DNA from: RUG14871 sp045539425
GTDB lineage: Bacteria; Bacillota_I; Bacilli_A; Erysipelotrichales; Erysipelotrichaceae
Direction: 5' to 3'
Assembly: GCA_045539425.1 (NCBI GenBank)
Contig: JAZQFH010000045.1
Location: forward strand, 1 to 29,298
DNA: 29,298 bases
In this document: positions 22,830-29,260 of the stretch, in pieces
How positions within the stretch are numbered: position 1 is the first letter of the stretch
Layout of the letters: each line of letters begins with the position of its first letter
Notes under the pieces: generated by a model
Database searches by the model: none
What the model saw: the letters and a program-made list of their open reading frames with translations, nothing else
Told to the model about the DNA's origin: nothing
Program-made: the position numbers and the translations under genes

Positions 22830-23640
22830 GCATGTGTTCAGGAAAGCTGAGTTTACCCCTGAGACGCAAGTTGGCTTTGCCCCGGAACACAGACTGTTTC
22901 CAAGCAAACCCTTTTATCCTCGAGGCAAACCTTTTTATCCTCTTGGTTCACTCCCTGGTTCACCCCTGGGATCACATCTCTGGTTCATTCTTTCGGACAA
23001 AATTCCGGGATTATTTCTGAGGTCATTTCATCGTTTTCTTCTGAAGGTTTTCTCCTGGGATTAACCCTGGGAATAACCCTCCGGTCAATGGTTTCATTCT
23101 GGAATTGATCCTGGAAGTAACCGCAGCTTACGCCTCGCAATCACTGGTTTGATCTCGGGTTTGACCCTGGGATTAACTCTGGAATCACATCTCTGATCAG
23201 GGAAGTTATTCTGGATTTGACCCTGGAATTGACCACTGGAACTGCTTGCGAGAATGCCTGAAAAGGGCGATTTTAAGCCACTTTCGAGCGATTTCTGCGC
23301 GTTCTGGTTTCTTCCTTGGTTCAAATCACCGGATTGACTCTGGGTTTGCAATGCGGTCGTGCGCGCTGTGTTATCCTGGGATTGATCCGGGAGTTGACCA
23401 TAGGATGATCCCGTGCGATCACAGTTACCGTAGAGTTGATCCTGGATGTGATCATGGGAGCGACCGCAGGGAGCGACCCACCCTCGGATTGACCATGGAT
23501 TTGATCAGAGAAGGGACCTTCGATAAAACGAAAAAGACCTCGCATTTGCGAAGTCTTCATCGTGATTTTGGTATTGATTACAGTTGTGTTCACAGGATAA
23601 TTCCGTTTACCCCTGGAGGATAATCGATGTTACCCCGGAA
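22830..23640. repeat. Degenerate 12-bp repeat tract
   Basis: About twenty diverged copies of the 12-mer CCTGGGATTGAC or close variants (CCTGGGATTAAC, CCTGGAAGTAAC, CCTGGAATTGAC, CATGGATTTGAT). Some are adjacent (for example at 23054-23077, 23103-23122 and 23211-23232); others are separated by unrelated sequence. Open frames across it on both strands contain PGID-like or NPRV-like tetrapeptides but have no good start sites, so I do not call a gene. Confidence 0.65.
23530..23557 (-). terminator. Terminator of module 2
   Basis: Ten-base arms (23534-23543 and 23548-23557) with a 4-base loop and one G-U pair on the minus strand, followed by TTTTTCG. Confidence 0.65.
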
Positions 23641-24072
23641 CACAGACGCATTATTCCCACTCTCTGCATTGAGTGTGTTTCCTCGTCTCTAAGGGCTCAA
23701 ACAGCCCCTATTCCCTCTGTTTTTGGGGTGAAATACCCCGTGTCCGAGTGATTCCACATGCGTTTGTACTGCAATGGTACTGCTGCAGTACACGCTTTTA
23801 TTGAGAAAGGCGAGATGTACATTTCAGCTTATTCATCTGGCAGTAATCGCAACTGTACCACAGTTCTCTGACAGTGGTTTTTGCTTTGTTGTGAATAAAG
23901 CTGAGTCAGTTCACTTTCGCCGCTATTATACTCCAACAGCAGACCATTTGAAAACGCCCTATTATCATTATTCTAAACCGTCAATGCCACCACCTTCTTT
24001 CCATACTGGTTTTGCCCATTCCTTCTGTACTACATCTTACGCCGATGAGTATAGATAAGAGTCGATACAAAC
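23641..24072. other. Gene-free stretch
   Basis: No credible coding frame. Small hairpins only: GGGCT/AGCCC at about 23694, GGGGT/ACCCC at about 23724, and TGTACTGCA/TGCAGTACA at about 23764-23792. It may be old mobile-element sequence. Confidence 0.5.
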
Positions 24073-24115
24073 ACAAATGTGCGATTTCGTTTTTTTTCCG
24101 AAATCGCACATTTGT
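24073..24115. repeat. 17-bp perfect inverted repeat with T8 loop
   Basis: Arms 24073-24089 and 24099-24115 are perfectly complementary; the 9-base loop is eight Ts and a C. The right arm overlaps the -35 box of the following gene by four bases. The T-run is in the loop, so it is not an ordinary terminator. Confidence 0.85.
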
Positions 24116-24140
24116 CTATCTCTGGCACGGTAGGTATCAT
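24112..24140 (+). promoter_or_regulatory. Promoter of sigma-like/15-residue-repeat gene
   Basis: TTGTCT (24112-24117), 17-base spacer, TATCAT (24135-24140); the ATG is 41 bases further. Confidence 0.5.
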
Positions 24141-24180
24141 GATTGCGTCAGAACTAACCACGGAACGAAACGGAGGAAGT

Positions 24181-25056
24181 ATGGAAGAAAACAAAATTAT
24201 ACCCGCCTCAAAACATGAAATTGTAAACAAGAAGCGACGCGAGTTAGCAGCGAAGTGTATAGAGGATCCGTATGACATGGATTCATTGGAGGCACTCTTC
24301 AAACTGGTTCATCCACTCGCAGCTTTCGTAATGAACAAGCATAAACGAAGAATCCCTTCGATGGAAGTAGAAGACTATATGCAGCTTGCTGATATAGTGG
24401 TCTGGCGCGTTCTTAATCGCATCAGAGTTGTTCCGGACATCATGAATTCTTTTGAAGCTTACCTTGTGGCATCAATCAGAAATTGCTATATCACGGAGTA
24501 CCGGAAGTATGTATTTAAGAGCCTTGTGGAAGGCCGCTCCTTTGATCGCCCTGGAGACACTTTTTCGGTTGCTACCCTTTACTCAATGGAAGAGTATGTC
24601 AATCGAATAGTGGAAAAACGTAATGCTACCAGAAGAGCTTTCCGACAGAACAATCTGGAATTGGTGCGGCAGAGGGAACGCGAATACTGGAGCAAAAACA
24701 AAGACAAAAAGAGAGAAAAGGATAAACGATACTGTGAAAAGCACAAAGCCGCTATAGCAGCAAAGCATAAAGAATATAGAGCCACCCACAAGGCAGAGCG
24801 TAATGCCCGCGAACGGAAATACCGTGCTGAGCATCTGGAAGAGACGAGGGCAAAAAGGCGAGAGTATTACTGGAAGACAGTGGATCACCAACGAGCTTAT
24901 AACAAGCAATACGACGATGCTCACCGAGACGTCGTAAGAGAATATCAAAGGCGGTATTACGAAAAGCATAGAGACGAAATTCTGGCAAAGAATCGGGAAT
25001 ACAAACGCAAGAAAAGGGCCGAGGAGAAGCTTCGTAAGGAACAGGAAAAAGAGTAA
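24181..25056 (+). CDS. Sigma-region-2-like protein with eight 15-residue repeats
   Basis: 291 residues from the ATG at 24181 with GGAGGAAG upstream; a frame extension to 24079 would run back into the hairpin. Residues about 35-112 look like a sigma-70 region 2 (LFKLVHPLAAFVMNKHK, EVEDYMQLADIVVWRVLNRIR, FEAYLVASIRNCYITEYRK). Residues 168-287 are eight consecutive 15-residue units, each with Tyr at position 2 (169, 184, 199, 214, 229, 244, 259, 274) and usually His at position 6, very rich in Lys, Arg and Glu and probably helical. There is no region 4 helix-turn-helix in the protein. Similar Tyr/His/basic repeats occur in phage and HNH-type proteins, where they are thought to bind nucleic acid. 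Function unknown. Confidence 0.8.
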   Translation: MEENKIIPASKHEIVNKKRRELAAKCIEDPYDMDSLEALFKLVHPLAAFVMNKHKRRIPSMEVEDYMQLADIVVWRVLNRIRVVPDIMNSFEAYLVASIRNCYITEYRKYVFKSLVEGRSFDRPGDTFSVATLYSMEEYVNRIVEKRNATRRAFRQNNLELVRQREREYWSKNKDKKREKDKRYCEKHKAAIAAKHKEYRATHKAERNARERKYRAEHLEETRAKRREYYWKTVDHQRAYNKQYDDAHRDVVREYQRRYYEKHRDEILAKNREYKRKKRAEEKLRKEQEKE

Positions 25057-25064
25057 CTCGAACA

Positions 25065-25103
25065 GAAAAAACCTCCTGGTACCAAGTAATTGGTATCAGG
25101 AGG
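25065..25103 (-). terminator. Terminator of mazF-like gene
   Basis: Fourteen-base arms (25072-25085 and 25090-25103) with a GTAA loop and one wobble; on the minus strand followed by TTTTTTCTG. It could also slow plus-strand transcripts of the repeat-protein gene. Confidence 0.8.
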
Positions 25104-25147
25104 ACGGGGAAAAATCGTTATTCTAAGGGTTTCCGGGCCCTATTTTC

Positions 25148-25714
25148 TTACTGACGGAAGGTAGTGGAGCCTGGCTGGTGCGACTTTTTCTCGGTTATAA
25201 TGTAGTCCCATCCGGGGCGCTTGCACTTTTCGCAGGCGTCTTTTTCTTTCTGAAAAGGATCCAGTCTGCGGACGATATACGAGCCGTCTGCCATATAATC
25301 ATGCATGCACGTCGGGCAGAGGCAACGGACCGAGTTCTTGTTTTGGGGGTTGTAGTTCCACAGGCCGAAGGTCTTCTTGAGGCCTCTGTTCAGTGCACGG
25401 ATCAGATAGTCTTCATCCAGGACACCAACGAACTCCAGCAGATCATTTTGATTGACCGTGCGGATTTGTTCAAGCAGAACCATAGAAGGTTTCTTCAGGC
25501 CAAAGCGCTCGCCGACAAAGATATGAGAAGGCAGATATTCCTTCTTAATCGCGGTAGTCAGTGCAGCGACAATGGTTGTGGGGCTGTTCTCGTTAAAGCG
25601 GTCATCCTGAAGTATCAGGACGGGCCTTCTGCCGCATTGGATCGAGCCTGCGTTTTCGCCAAAGTCGTAGAGATAGATTTCAAAGCGTTTTACCTTTCTG
25701 TTTTCTGTGTTCAT
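25148..25714 (-). CDS. MazF/PemK-family toxin-like protein with C-terminal zinc ribbon
   Basis: 188 residues; MazF proteins are about 110. Residues 8-118 carry the family pattern: RFEIYLYDFG, GRRPVLILQDD, SPTTIVAALTT, LPSHIFVG, GLKKPSMVLLEQIRTV. MazF enzymes are mRNA-cleaving endoribonucleases. Residues 131-173 add a four-cysteine zinc ribbon (Cys133-x-x-Cys136 and Cys161-x-x-Cys164, with GWDYIIT). No MazE-like antitoxin gene precedes it. The gene upstream is the sigma region-4-like gene, 77 bases away. The GAAGGGAG ribosome binding site can pair with upstream sequence; see findings. Confidence 0.88.
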   Translation of the reverse strand: MNTENRKVKRFEIYLYDFGENAGSIQCGRRPVLILQDDRFNENSPTTIVAALTTAIKKEYLPSHIFVGERFGLKKPSMVLLEQIRTVNQNDLLEFVGVLDEDYLIRALNRGLKKTFGLWNYNPQNKNSVRCLCPTCMHDYMADGSYIVRRLDPFQKEKDACEKCKRPGWDYIITEKKSHQPGSTTFRQ

Positions 25715-25739
25715 GTATTCAGTTCTCCCTTCGTAATAA

Positions 25740-25764
25740 GTGAAGGGCTTTCAGGTCCCTTCAC
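25740..25764 (-). promoter_or_regulatory. Leader hairpin between sigma-like and mazF-like genes
   Basis: GTGAAGGG/CCCTTCAC perfect arms (25740-25747 and 25757-25764), 9-base loop. The T-tract is poor, so attenuator or translational switch is as likely as terminator. The inner arm can also pair with the downstream GAAGGG of the ribosome binding site. Confidence 0.55.
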
Positions 25765-25791
25765 CTATTCGGAGATTTGGAGGGGTAAAAT

Positions 25792-26310
25792 TCAACCCTG
25801 TTCCAAAAGTTTTTTCAGGGTCTTCAATGCACATGCTGTTGATTTCGAAATCGCCTGAAAGGACTGTCCTTCTTCCTCCGCGATTTCGCACAACGTTTTA
25901 CCTTCAAAGAACCTCTTGACGATCCGATCTCTCTGCTTGGGAGAAAGCTTCTCCAAAGCAGAGTAGAGATCGTCATATTCGCCGACCGCATCTTCATAGG
26001 CGAGTTCCGGATGGTGCATCTCAGCTTCTCCGTCAACGAAGCCGAAGACATCGTATGTTTCTTCCGAACGCCTTCTGTGCTTCCTGTCATTGTTGTTAAA
26101 CTCACGAACCGGAGCATACTGATCCATGCTCATGTAAAGATAAGGCTTGAACGAAACGATAACGCTCGCATATCTGGCTGCGAGTTCTTCCTCGGCAAGG
26201 GACGAGAAGATGATCCATTTGATCTCACCTACATATCCCGGATATTCGTTTGCCATGCTCACAATACGGCAGTCCTGTTTGAACTGATCTAAAAGTCTAT
26301 TCTTATTCAT
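25792..26310 (-). CDS. Sigma-70 region 4-like regulator
   Basis: 172 residues from the ATG at 26310 with AAGGAG nine bases upstream; the frame is open further upstream but has no site. The C-terminus is a sigma region 4: LSPKQRDRIVKRFFEGKTLCEIAEEEGQSFQAISKS, a complete helix-turn-helix. The N-terminal 100 residues are helical with no clear region 2 motif. Such proteins are frequent in integrative elements of gut Bacillota, probably as regulators or divergent sigma factors. The leader can fold so that the ribosome binding site is masked (26314-26372). Confidence 0.85.
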   Translation of the reverse strand: MNKNRLLDQFKQDCRIVSMANEYPGYVGEIKWIIFSSLAEEELAARYASVIVSFKPYLYMSMDQYAPVREFNNNDRKHRRRSEETYDVFGFVDGEAEMHHPELAYEDAVGEYDDLYSALEKLSPKQRDRIVKRFFEGKTLCEIAEEEGQSFQAISKSTACALKTLKKLLEQG

Positions 26311-26313
26311 TTT

Positions 26314-26372
26314 CGTAACTCCTTGAGATTTGAAATTTGGGTTGTGTGCGAATTCCAAATCCCGGAGTTACG
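26314..26372 (-). promoter_or_regulatory. RNA hairpin masking the ribosome binding site of the sigma-like gene
   Basis: In the minus-strand RNA, CGUAACUCC (26372-26364) pairs perfectly with GGAGUUACG (26322-26314), which contains the ribosome binding site. GGGAUUUG (26363-26356) pairs with CAAAUCUC (26332-26325) with one wobble. That gives 17 pairs, a 2-base bulge and a 23-base loop. Confidence 0.7.
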
Positions 26373-26407
26373 GGTATTCAGCTATGTAGCAAAGCCACTG
26401 GGGCAAC

Positions 26408-26443
26408 ATAAAAAGTCCTTTCCGCCTGCGCGGTCCAAAGGAC
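26408..26443 (-). terminator. Terminator upstream of the sigma-like gene
   Basis: GTCCTTT (26415-26421) and AAAGGAC (26437-26443), with an inner CCGC/GCGG stem; followed on the minus strand by TTTTTAT. It stands in front of, not behind, the sigma-like gene. Confidence 0.7.
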
Positions 26444-26610
26444 ACAAATCACGCTGGCGTAAGGACTCCTGTTGCTGCATGCCTGAAAAAGGGTGCAGAA
26501 ATCAAAGGGTACCAATACTGCTTTTTCGAAAAATCGAAATCAGCGTATTTGTATCCTTGGCCCTTGTACTTCAGGCTGCGAATATTTATTTGTCACCAAT
26601 AGAGTGCCAG

Positions 26611-26678
26611 AAAAAAGGAAAAGCCACCGACAGGCAAGACTTATAGGTAGACCTATAGTGTCTTATCCTGCCGGTGGC
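26611..26678 (-). terminator. Long composite terminator of the small-protein operon
   Basis: A 56-base imperfect hairpin (26623-26678) built of GCCACCG/CGGTGGC, CAGG/CCTG, AAGAC/GTCTT and ATAGGT/ACCTAT stems separated by small bulges, then TTTTCCTTTTTT on the minus strand. Confidence 0.75.
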
Positions 26679-26825
26679 CTCTCATGTATGTCTGGTTTAA
26701 CTACCGGTGAAGAGTTCGGGCATTTCTGCCACACGGTCAAGTGACCTGGAATCGGATTTAGTGTGGCCCTGTTTCAGCCCGACCGACCCGTCGTGATGCC
26801 GTTGATTCTGTTGTAATGCAGCTAT

Positions 26826-27062
26826 TTATGCGGGAATAGCAAACCCGTTTTCAGTAAGCCAGCCGTGAGCTTTATCGACCAGCTCCGGCGGCGCACTCTT
26901 GATACCGCAGATCGCCTTGTAGACGCCTGCCCAGAAGAGCAGATCCGGAGTGTCTGCGAACTCCGTCTCACCGTATTTGATGAGATAAGCTTCGATCTTC
27001 TTCCTATCCAGACTGAACAGGGCTTCGTTACGCTCTTTGACGAAACGTTCGATCATCGTCAT
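26826..27062 (-). CDS. Small conserved protein of mobile elements
   Basis: About 78 residues. The first ATG (27068) overlaps the stop of the preceding gene as ATGA but is only two bases from AGGAGG; the second ATG at 27062 has eight-base spacing and is taken here. Sequence: RFVKERNEALFSLDRKKIEAYLIKYG, LLFWAGVYKAICGI, KAHGWLTENGF. I recall similar proteins among the cargo of conjugative elements of gut Bacillota; function unknown. No membrane segment or cysteine motif. Last gene before the long terminator. Confidence 0.75.
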   Translation of the reverse strand: MTMIERFVKERNEALFSLDRKKIEAYLIKYGETEFADTPDLLFWAGVYKAICGIKSAPPELVDKAHGWLTENGFAIPA

Positions 27063-27064
27063 TA

Positions 27065-27277
27065 TCATAACCTCCTAAGTTTTAAGTCATATCGTTCTTC
27101 GCCGTCCGGAGGGTAGACATCGATCACATCATGCCTCCGACCGCATAAGGTGCGGACCATCCTGGCTCCGCAGTTGTTACACATTACTTTTATCTGGTTC
27201 TTCTCATTTTTCAGCCCCGCAACTTCGTTCTTGCAGTTCGGGCAATACCAGGAATAAATCGTCCAATCCTCCAGCAT
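27065..27277 (-). CDS. Small zinc-ribbon protein
   Basis: 70 residues with a four-cysteine zinc ribbon (YCPNCKNEVAG and MCNNCGARMVR), then CGRRHDVIDVYPPDGEE. The start at 27277 has AAAGGAG with seven-base spacing. It is 18 bases downstream of another zinc-ribbon gene and translationally coupled to the next one. Function unknown; it could bind nucleic acid or act as a redox or metal module. Confidence 0.78.
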   Translation of the reverse strand: MLEDWTIYSWYCPNCKNEVAGLKNEKNQIKVMCNNCGARMVRTLCGRRHDVIDVYPPDGEERYDLKLRRL

Positions 27278-27295
27278 CGCCGTACTCCTTTACGA

Positions 27296-27499
27296 TTATT
27301 TCTGCGGAAGAGGAACCAGTACCTGACAGTCTTTCATCTGATAACACGGTATGCGCCGTGTCTTGACATACTTCATGAGCTGAACCGTATTCCCGCAATG
27401 CTCACATTCCATCCATCCGTCTGTTTCCTCTAAGTCGAGAGACCTATTCACTGTACCGCAGATAGGGCACTTTACATCAGTAGCACTCACTTCAAGCAT
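27296..27499 (-). CDS. Small zinc-ribbon protein
   Basis: 67 residues with four cysteines in CPICGTVNRSLDLEE and MECEHCGNTV. The ATG at 27499 touches the AGGAG directly, which is too close; a GTG at 27490 with nine-base spacing is the more likely start, giving 64 residues. It lies between the LexA-like gene and the second zinc-ribbon gene, in one operon. Function unknown. Confidence 0.72.
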   Translation of the reverse strand: MLEVSATDVKCPICGTVNRSLDLEETDGWMECEHCGNTVQLMKYVKTRRIPCYQMKDCQVLVPLPQK

Positions 27500-27518
27500 C
27501 TCCTATCACAATTATTTC

Positions 27519-28133
27519 TCAGAGAGTCTTAAGAACATGCCGGGCAACACCCTGTACGGTGAAGCTCTTCACTCTTATGACCTTTCCTGGATACCTTTCT
27601 TCATTCTCGTAAGAGAGAAGATAGCAGCCTTTTTCTTCGTCGTATCCGGTATAGCGTTTCAGCGTGTTCTGCCCGTTTGCGTCAAGAGCAACGACTATAT
27701 CCCCTACATCAGCAGGGCAATTGCGTTCGATAACCAGCAGATCATCTTCCTCGATACCAGCATCGACCATGGAATCTCCCTTCGCCCGAAGAATATAGAA
27801 TTCTCCTTTGCCAAACATAGAGACCGGCAGGCTGACATACTCTTCGACATATTCCTGTTCTTCCTCAGGGGAGCCGCACTGAATGGAGCCTACTAATGGG
27901 GCGGAAACGTAGGCCGTCTTCATTTTGGCACTCTCGGGAGCAGAAAGGATACCTCTGTCGTAGTTAAGTACACCTCGTTCGCTCAGTTCCTGCAGATAGC
28001 GGTGAGTCGTGGAGCGGGCCACACCGACGCCTTCCGCGACATCTGTTATCGTAGGAGCCACACGATTCTTCTGATAATACTTGTTCACAAACTTCAGTAT
28101 CGCATCGAGAGTTCCTTGATCTTTTGTCCTCAT
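27519..28133 (-). CDS. lexA: LexA-like self-cleaving repressor (S24 family)
   Basis: 204 residues, the usual LexA length. Winged helix-turn-helix at 27-56 (TITDVAEGVGVARSTTHRYLQELSERGVL). The S24 domain has the nucleophile Ser121 (KGDSMVDAGI) and Lys159 (QNTLKRY). The cleavage site is Cys86-Gly87 (SIQCGSP) instead of the Ala-Gly of standard LexA; UmuD also uses Cys-Gly. On DNA damage such proteins cut themselves and release their operators. It heads the small-protein operon and has a dyad in its promoter. It may be an element-borne LexA distinct from a chromosomal one, which is not in the window. Confidence 0.92.
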   Translation of the reverse strand: MRTKDQGTLDAILKFVNKYYQKNRVAPTITDVAEGVGVARSTTHRYLQELSERGVLNYDRGILSAPESAKMKTAYVSAPLVGSIQCGSPEEEQEYVEEYVSLPVSMFGKGEFYILRAKGDSMVDAGIEEDDLLVIERNCPADVGDIVVALDANGQNTLKRYTGYDEEKGCYLLSYENEERYPGKVIRVKSFTVQGVARHVLKTL

Positions 28134-28155
28134 ATCAGCACCTCAATTCCTATGT

Positions 28156-28198
28156 GGGATTTCAAATCCCATTATAGTCAAAACGGGAGCGATTGCAA
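28156..28198 (-). promoter_or_regulatory. Promoter and dyad operator of lexA-like gene
   Basis: Minus strand: TTGCAA (28193-28198), 16-base spacer, perfect TATAAT (28171-28176). Directly adjoining is the 15-base dyad GGGATTTSAAATCCC (28156-28170) over the start of transcription. It is not the CGAAC-N4-GTTCG box of Bacillus. Confidence 0.7.
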
Positions 28199-28240
28199 TA
28201 GGGTCAGACGCATGGTGTCAGTTGTGGCTGACATCAAATT

Positions 28241-28279
28241 TATTAAAAGAAAAGAGATGGCGCTCGTAAGCACCATCTC
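28241..28279 (-). terminator. Terminator of RNHCP gene
   Basis: Eleven-base arms (28254-28264 and 28269-28279), loop CGTA; the single mismatch becomes a G-U pair only on the minus strand, which is followed by TTTTCTTTT. A smaller dyad TGTCAG/CTGACA lies at 28216-28233. Confidence 0.75.
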
Positions 28280-28362
28280 GATCGTTGTCTTATTATCTCG
28301 ACAAACTTGAATTTGTATGAGAGCCAATACGCCAATGAGACGAACCGGCTCTCCTTGTTACA

Positions 28363-28791
28363 TTACCATTTCAGTTCTCCGTCACCTCCCATCAGACGCG
28401 TCATTTCTTCGATCCGTTCTAAAGGGAACGGAGGGGATGAGACCGGCTTCATGGCTAGTGACATAAGCTTCATGGGATTGTCGTCTGCTGCAATACGATT
28501 AGAGCTTAACGCTCCGCATATCTTGCAGCGGTGAATAATTGCCCATTCTCCGTTTTTCCTTACCCATACAGCAATCGGCTCCATCACGCCGCCACAGTCA
28601 GCTGCCCGGTCTCCCGGTTCATTATCCAGATGCTGACTGCAAAGGCAGTAGGGACAGTGGTTCCGATGGTCGCTCCCCGCACCTGCAGGTACGACGGTCT
28701 TGCCGCATACTTTGCATACGAAAGTCTCATTGCACGGGTGTGTCTTATAGTAATTTTTTTCGAATGATTTTTTCTTATTTTCCCGATTCAT
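28363..28791 (-). CDS. RNHCP domain protein
   Basis: 142 residues from the ATG at 28791 with AGGAGG upstream; an earlier ATG at 28854 lies inside the leader hairpin. The domain is named after its motif: FVCKVCGKTV, HRNHCPYCLCSQHLD, then GDRAADCGGVMEPI and a second pair of cysteines in HRCKICG, with DDNP at the end. It has at least eight cysteines and conserved histidines and probably binds zinc. Function is not established. It has its own promoter, a structured leader and a terminator. Confidence 0.88.
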   Translation of the reverse strand: MNRENKKKSFEKNYYKTHPCNETFVCKVCGKTVVPAGAGSDHRNHCPYCLCSQHLDNEPGDRAADCGGVMEPIAVWVRKNGEWAIIHRCKICGALSSNRIAADDNPMKLMSLAMKPVSSPPFPLERIEEMTRLMGGDGELKW

Positions 28792-28829
28792 GGGGATCGT
28801 CCTCCTAAAAGTAAAATCATAAACCTTCT

Positions 28830-28861
28830 GGGAGGCTTGCGAGACTGTTGGCAAACCTCCC
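28830..28861 (-). promoter_or_regulatory. Leader hairpin of RNHCP gene
   Basis: GGGAGGUUUGC and GCAAGCCUCCC pair over 11 bases on the minus strand (one U-G; on the plus strand this would be a mismatch). No T-tract follows. The CCUCC of the inner arm can also pair with the real AGGAGG 39 bases further. Confidence 0.55.
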
Positions 28862-28948
28862 GGTTATGCCACAATCTCCATTGATTTGCTAAATGTCTTC
28901 AAACAGCACTTCTCCTTCTTTTTTCAAATATCAGCCTATAGCTTTGTA

Positions 28949-28954
28949 AGTATA
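28949..28954 (-). promoter_or_regulatory. Extended -10 box of RNHCP gene
   Basis: TATACT preceded by TGC on the minus strand; it would give a leader of about 150 bases that includes the hairpin at 28830-28861. Confidence 0.45.
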
Positions 28955-28987
28955 GCATGCTCCCGTAAACTTTTCTACCGTGCAGAC

Positions 28988-29014
28988 AAAAAAAGACGCC
29001 CCGAAGGAGCGTCT
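28988..29014 (-). terminator. Terminator on minus strand with no visible gene
   Basis: AGACGCTC, CTTCG loop, GGGCGTCT on the minus strand followed by seven Ts. Upstream on the minus strand lies only the antisense of the small membrane protein gene, so the transcript it ends starts outside the window or is antisense. Confidence 0.75.
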
Positions 29015-29083
29015 GCGTGATGGCTGCGTTTACATCTGTACTTCTGTTTCAAGGCCAGATTTGAACTCAAAGGCAAGGTGGTC

Positions 29084-29260
29084 ATGAACAGTGAAAATGG
29101 CGGCCTGTTTGCCGCAATCGGTGGTATTGTTCTTGTATATGGCATCGACCGTATTACAAAGAGCCACTACAAGGCAGATGTGAAAAAGGACTCCATCACG
29201 CTGGCTCCTGCCGGTGATGCGGATAAGCCTCAGTCCCAGGAAACGGAAAAAGAACAGTAA
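29084..29260 (+). CDS. Small single-span membrane protein
   Basis: 58 residues from the ATG at 29084 (AAGGTGG just upstream, short spacing; a GTG at 29078 is possible). One span at about residues 7-23 (GLFAAIGGIVLVYGIDR), then a polar charged tail ending in SQETEKEQ. No family recognised. The open frame extends upstream to about 29020 without a start codon, so it could be the tail of a broken gene. Confidence 0.5.
   Translation: MNSENGGLFAAIGGIVLVYGIDRITKSHYKADVKKDSITLAPAGDADKPQSQETEKEQ

Larger units (their letters stand above)
26373..26825. other. Gene-free stretch holding two terminators
   Basis: No credible gene on either strand. Two minus-strand terminators (26408-26443 and 26611-26678) bound about 170 bases. 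A 32-codon frame (26382-26480, minus) crosses the second terminator but has only a weak ribosome binding site. 26680-26825 shows nothing recognisable. Confidence 0.5.

Noticed and set aside
22786..23623. Several frames with PGID-like or NPRV-like tetrapeptides
   Set aside because: They follow from the 12-bp repeat period and appear on both strands; no start sites, and stop codons interrupt them.
22830..23640. CRISPR array
   Set aside because: The 12-mers are too short, degenerate and irregularly spaced, and no cas genes are present.
23774..24058. Plus-strand 94-codon frame
   Set aside because: No RBS, mixed composition and no recognisable domain.
25178..25858. Plus-strand 226-codon frame
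   Set aside because: Antisense to the mazF-like gene, whose motifs are clear.
26382..26480. 32-codon minus-strand frame before the sigma-like gene
   Set aside because: Crosses a terminator and has only a weak RBS; it could be a leader peptide but cannot be supported.
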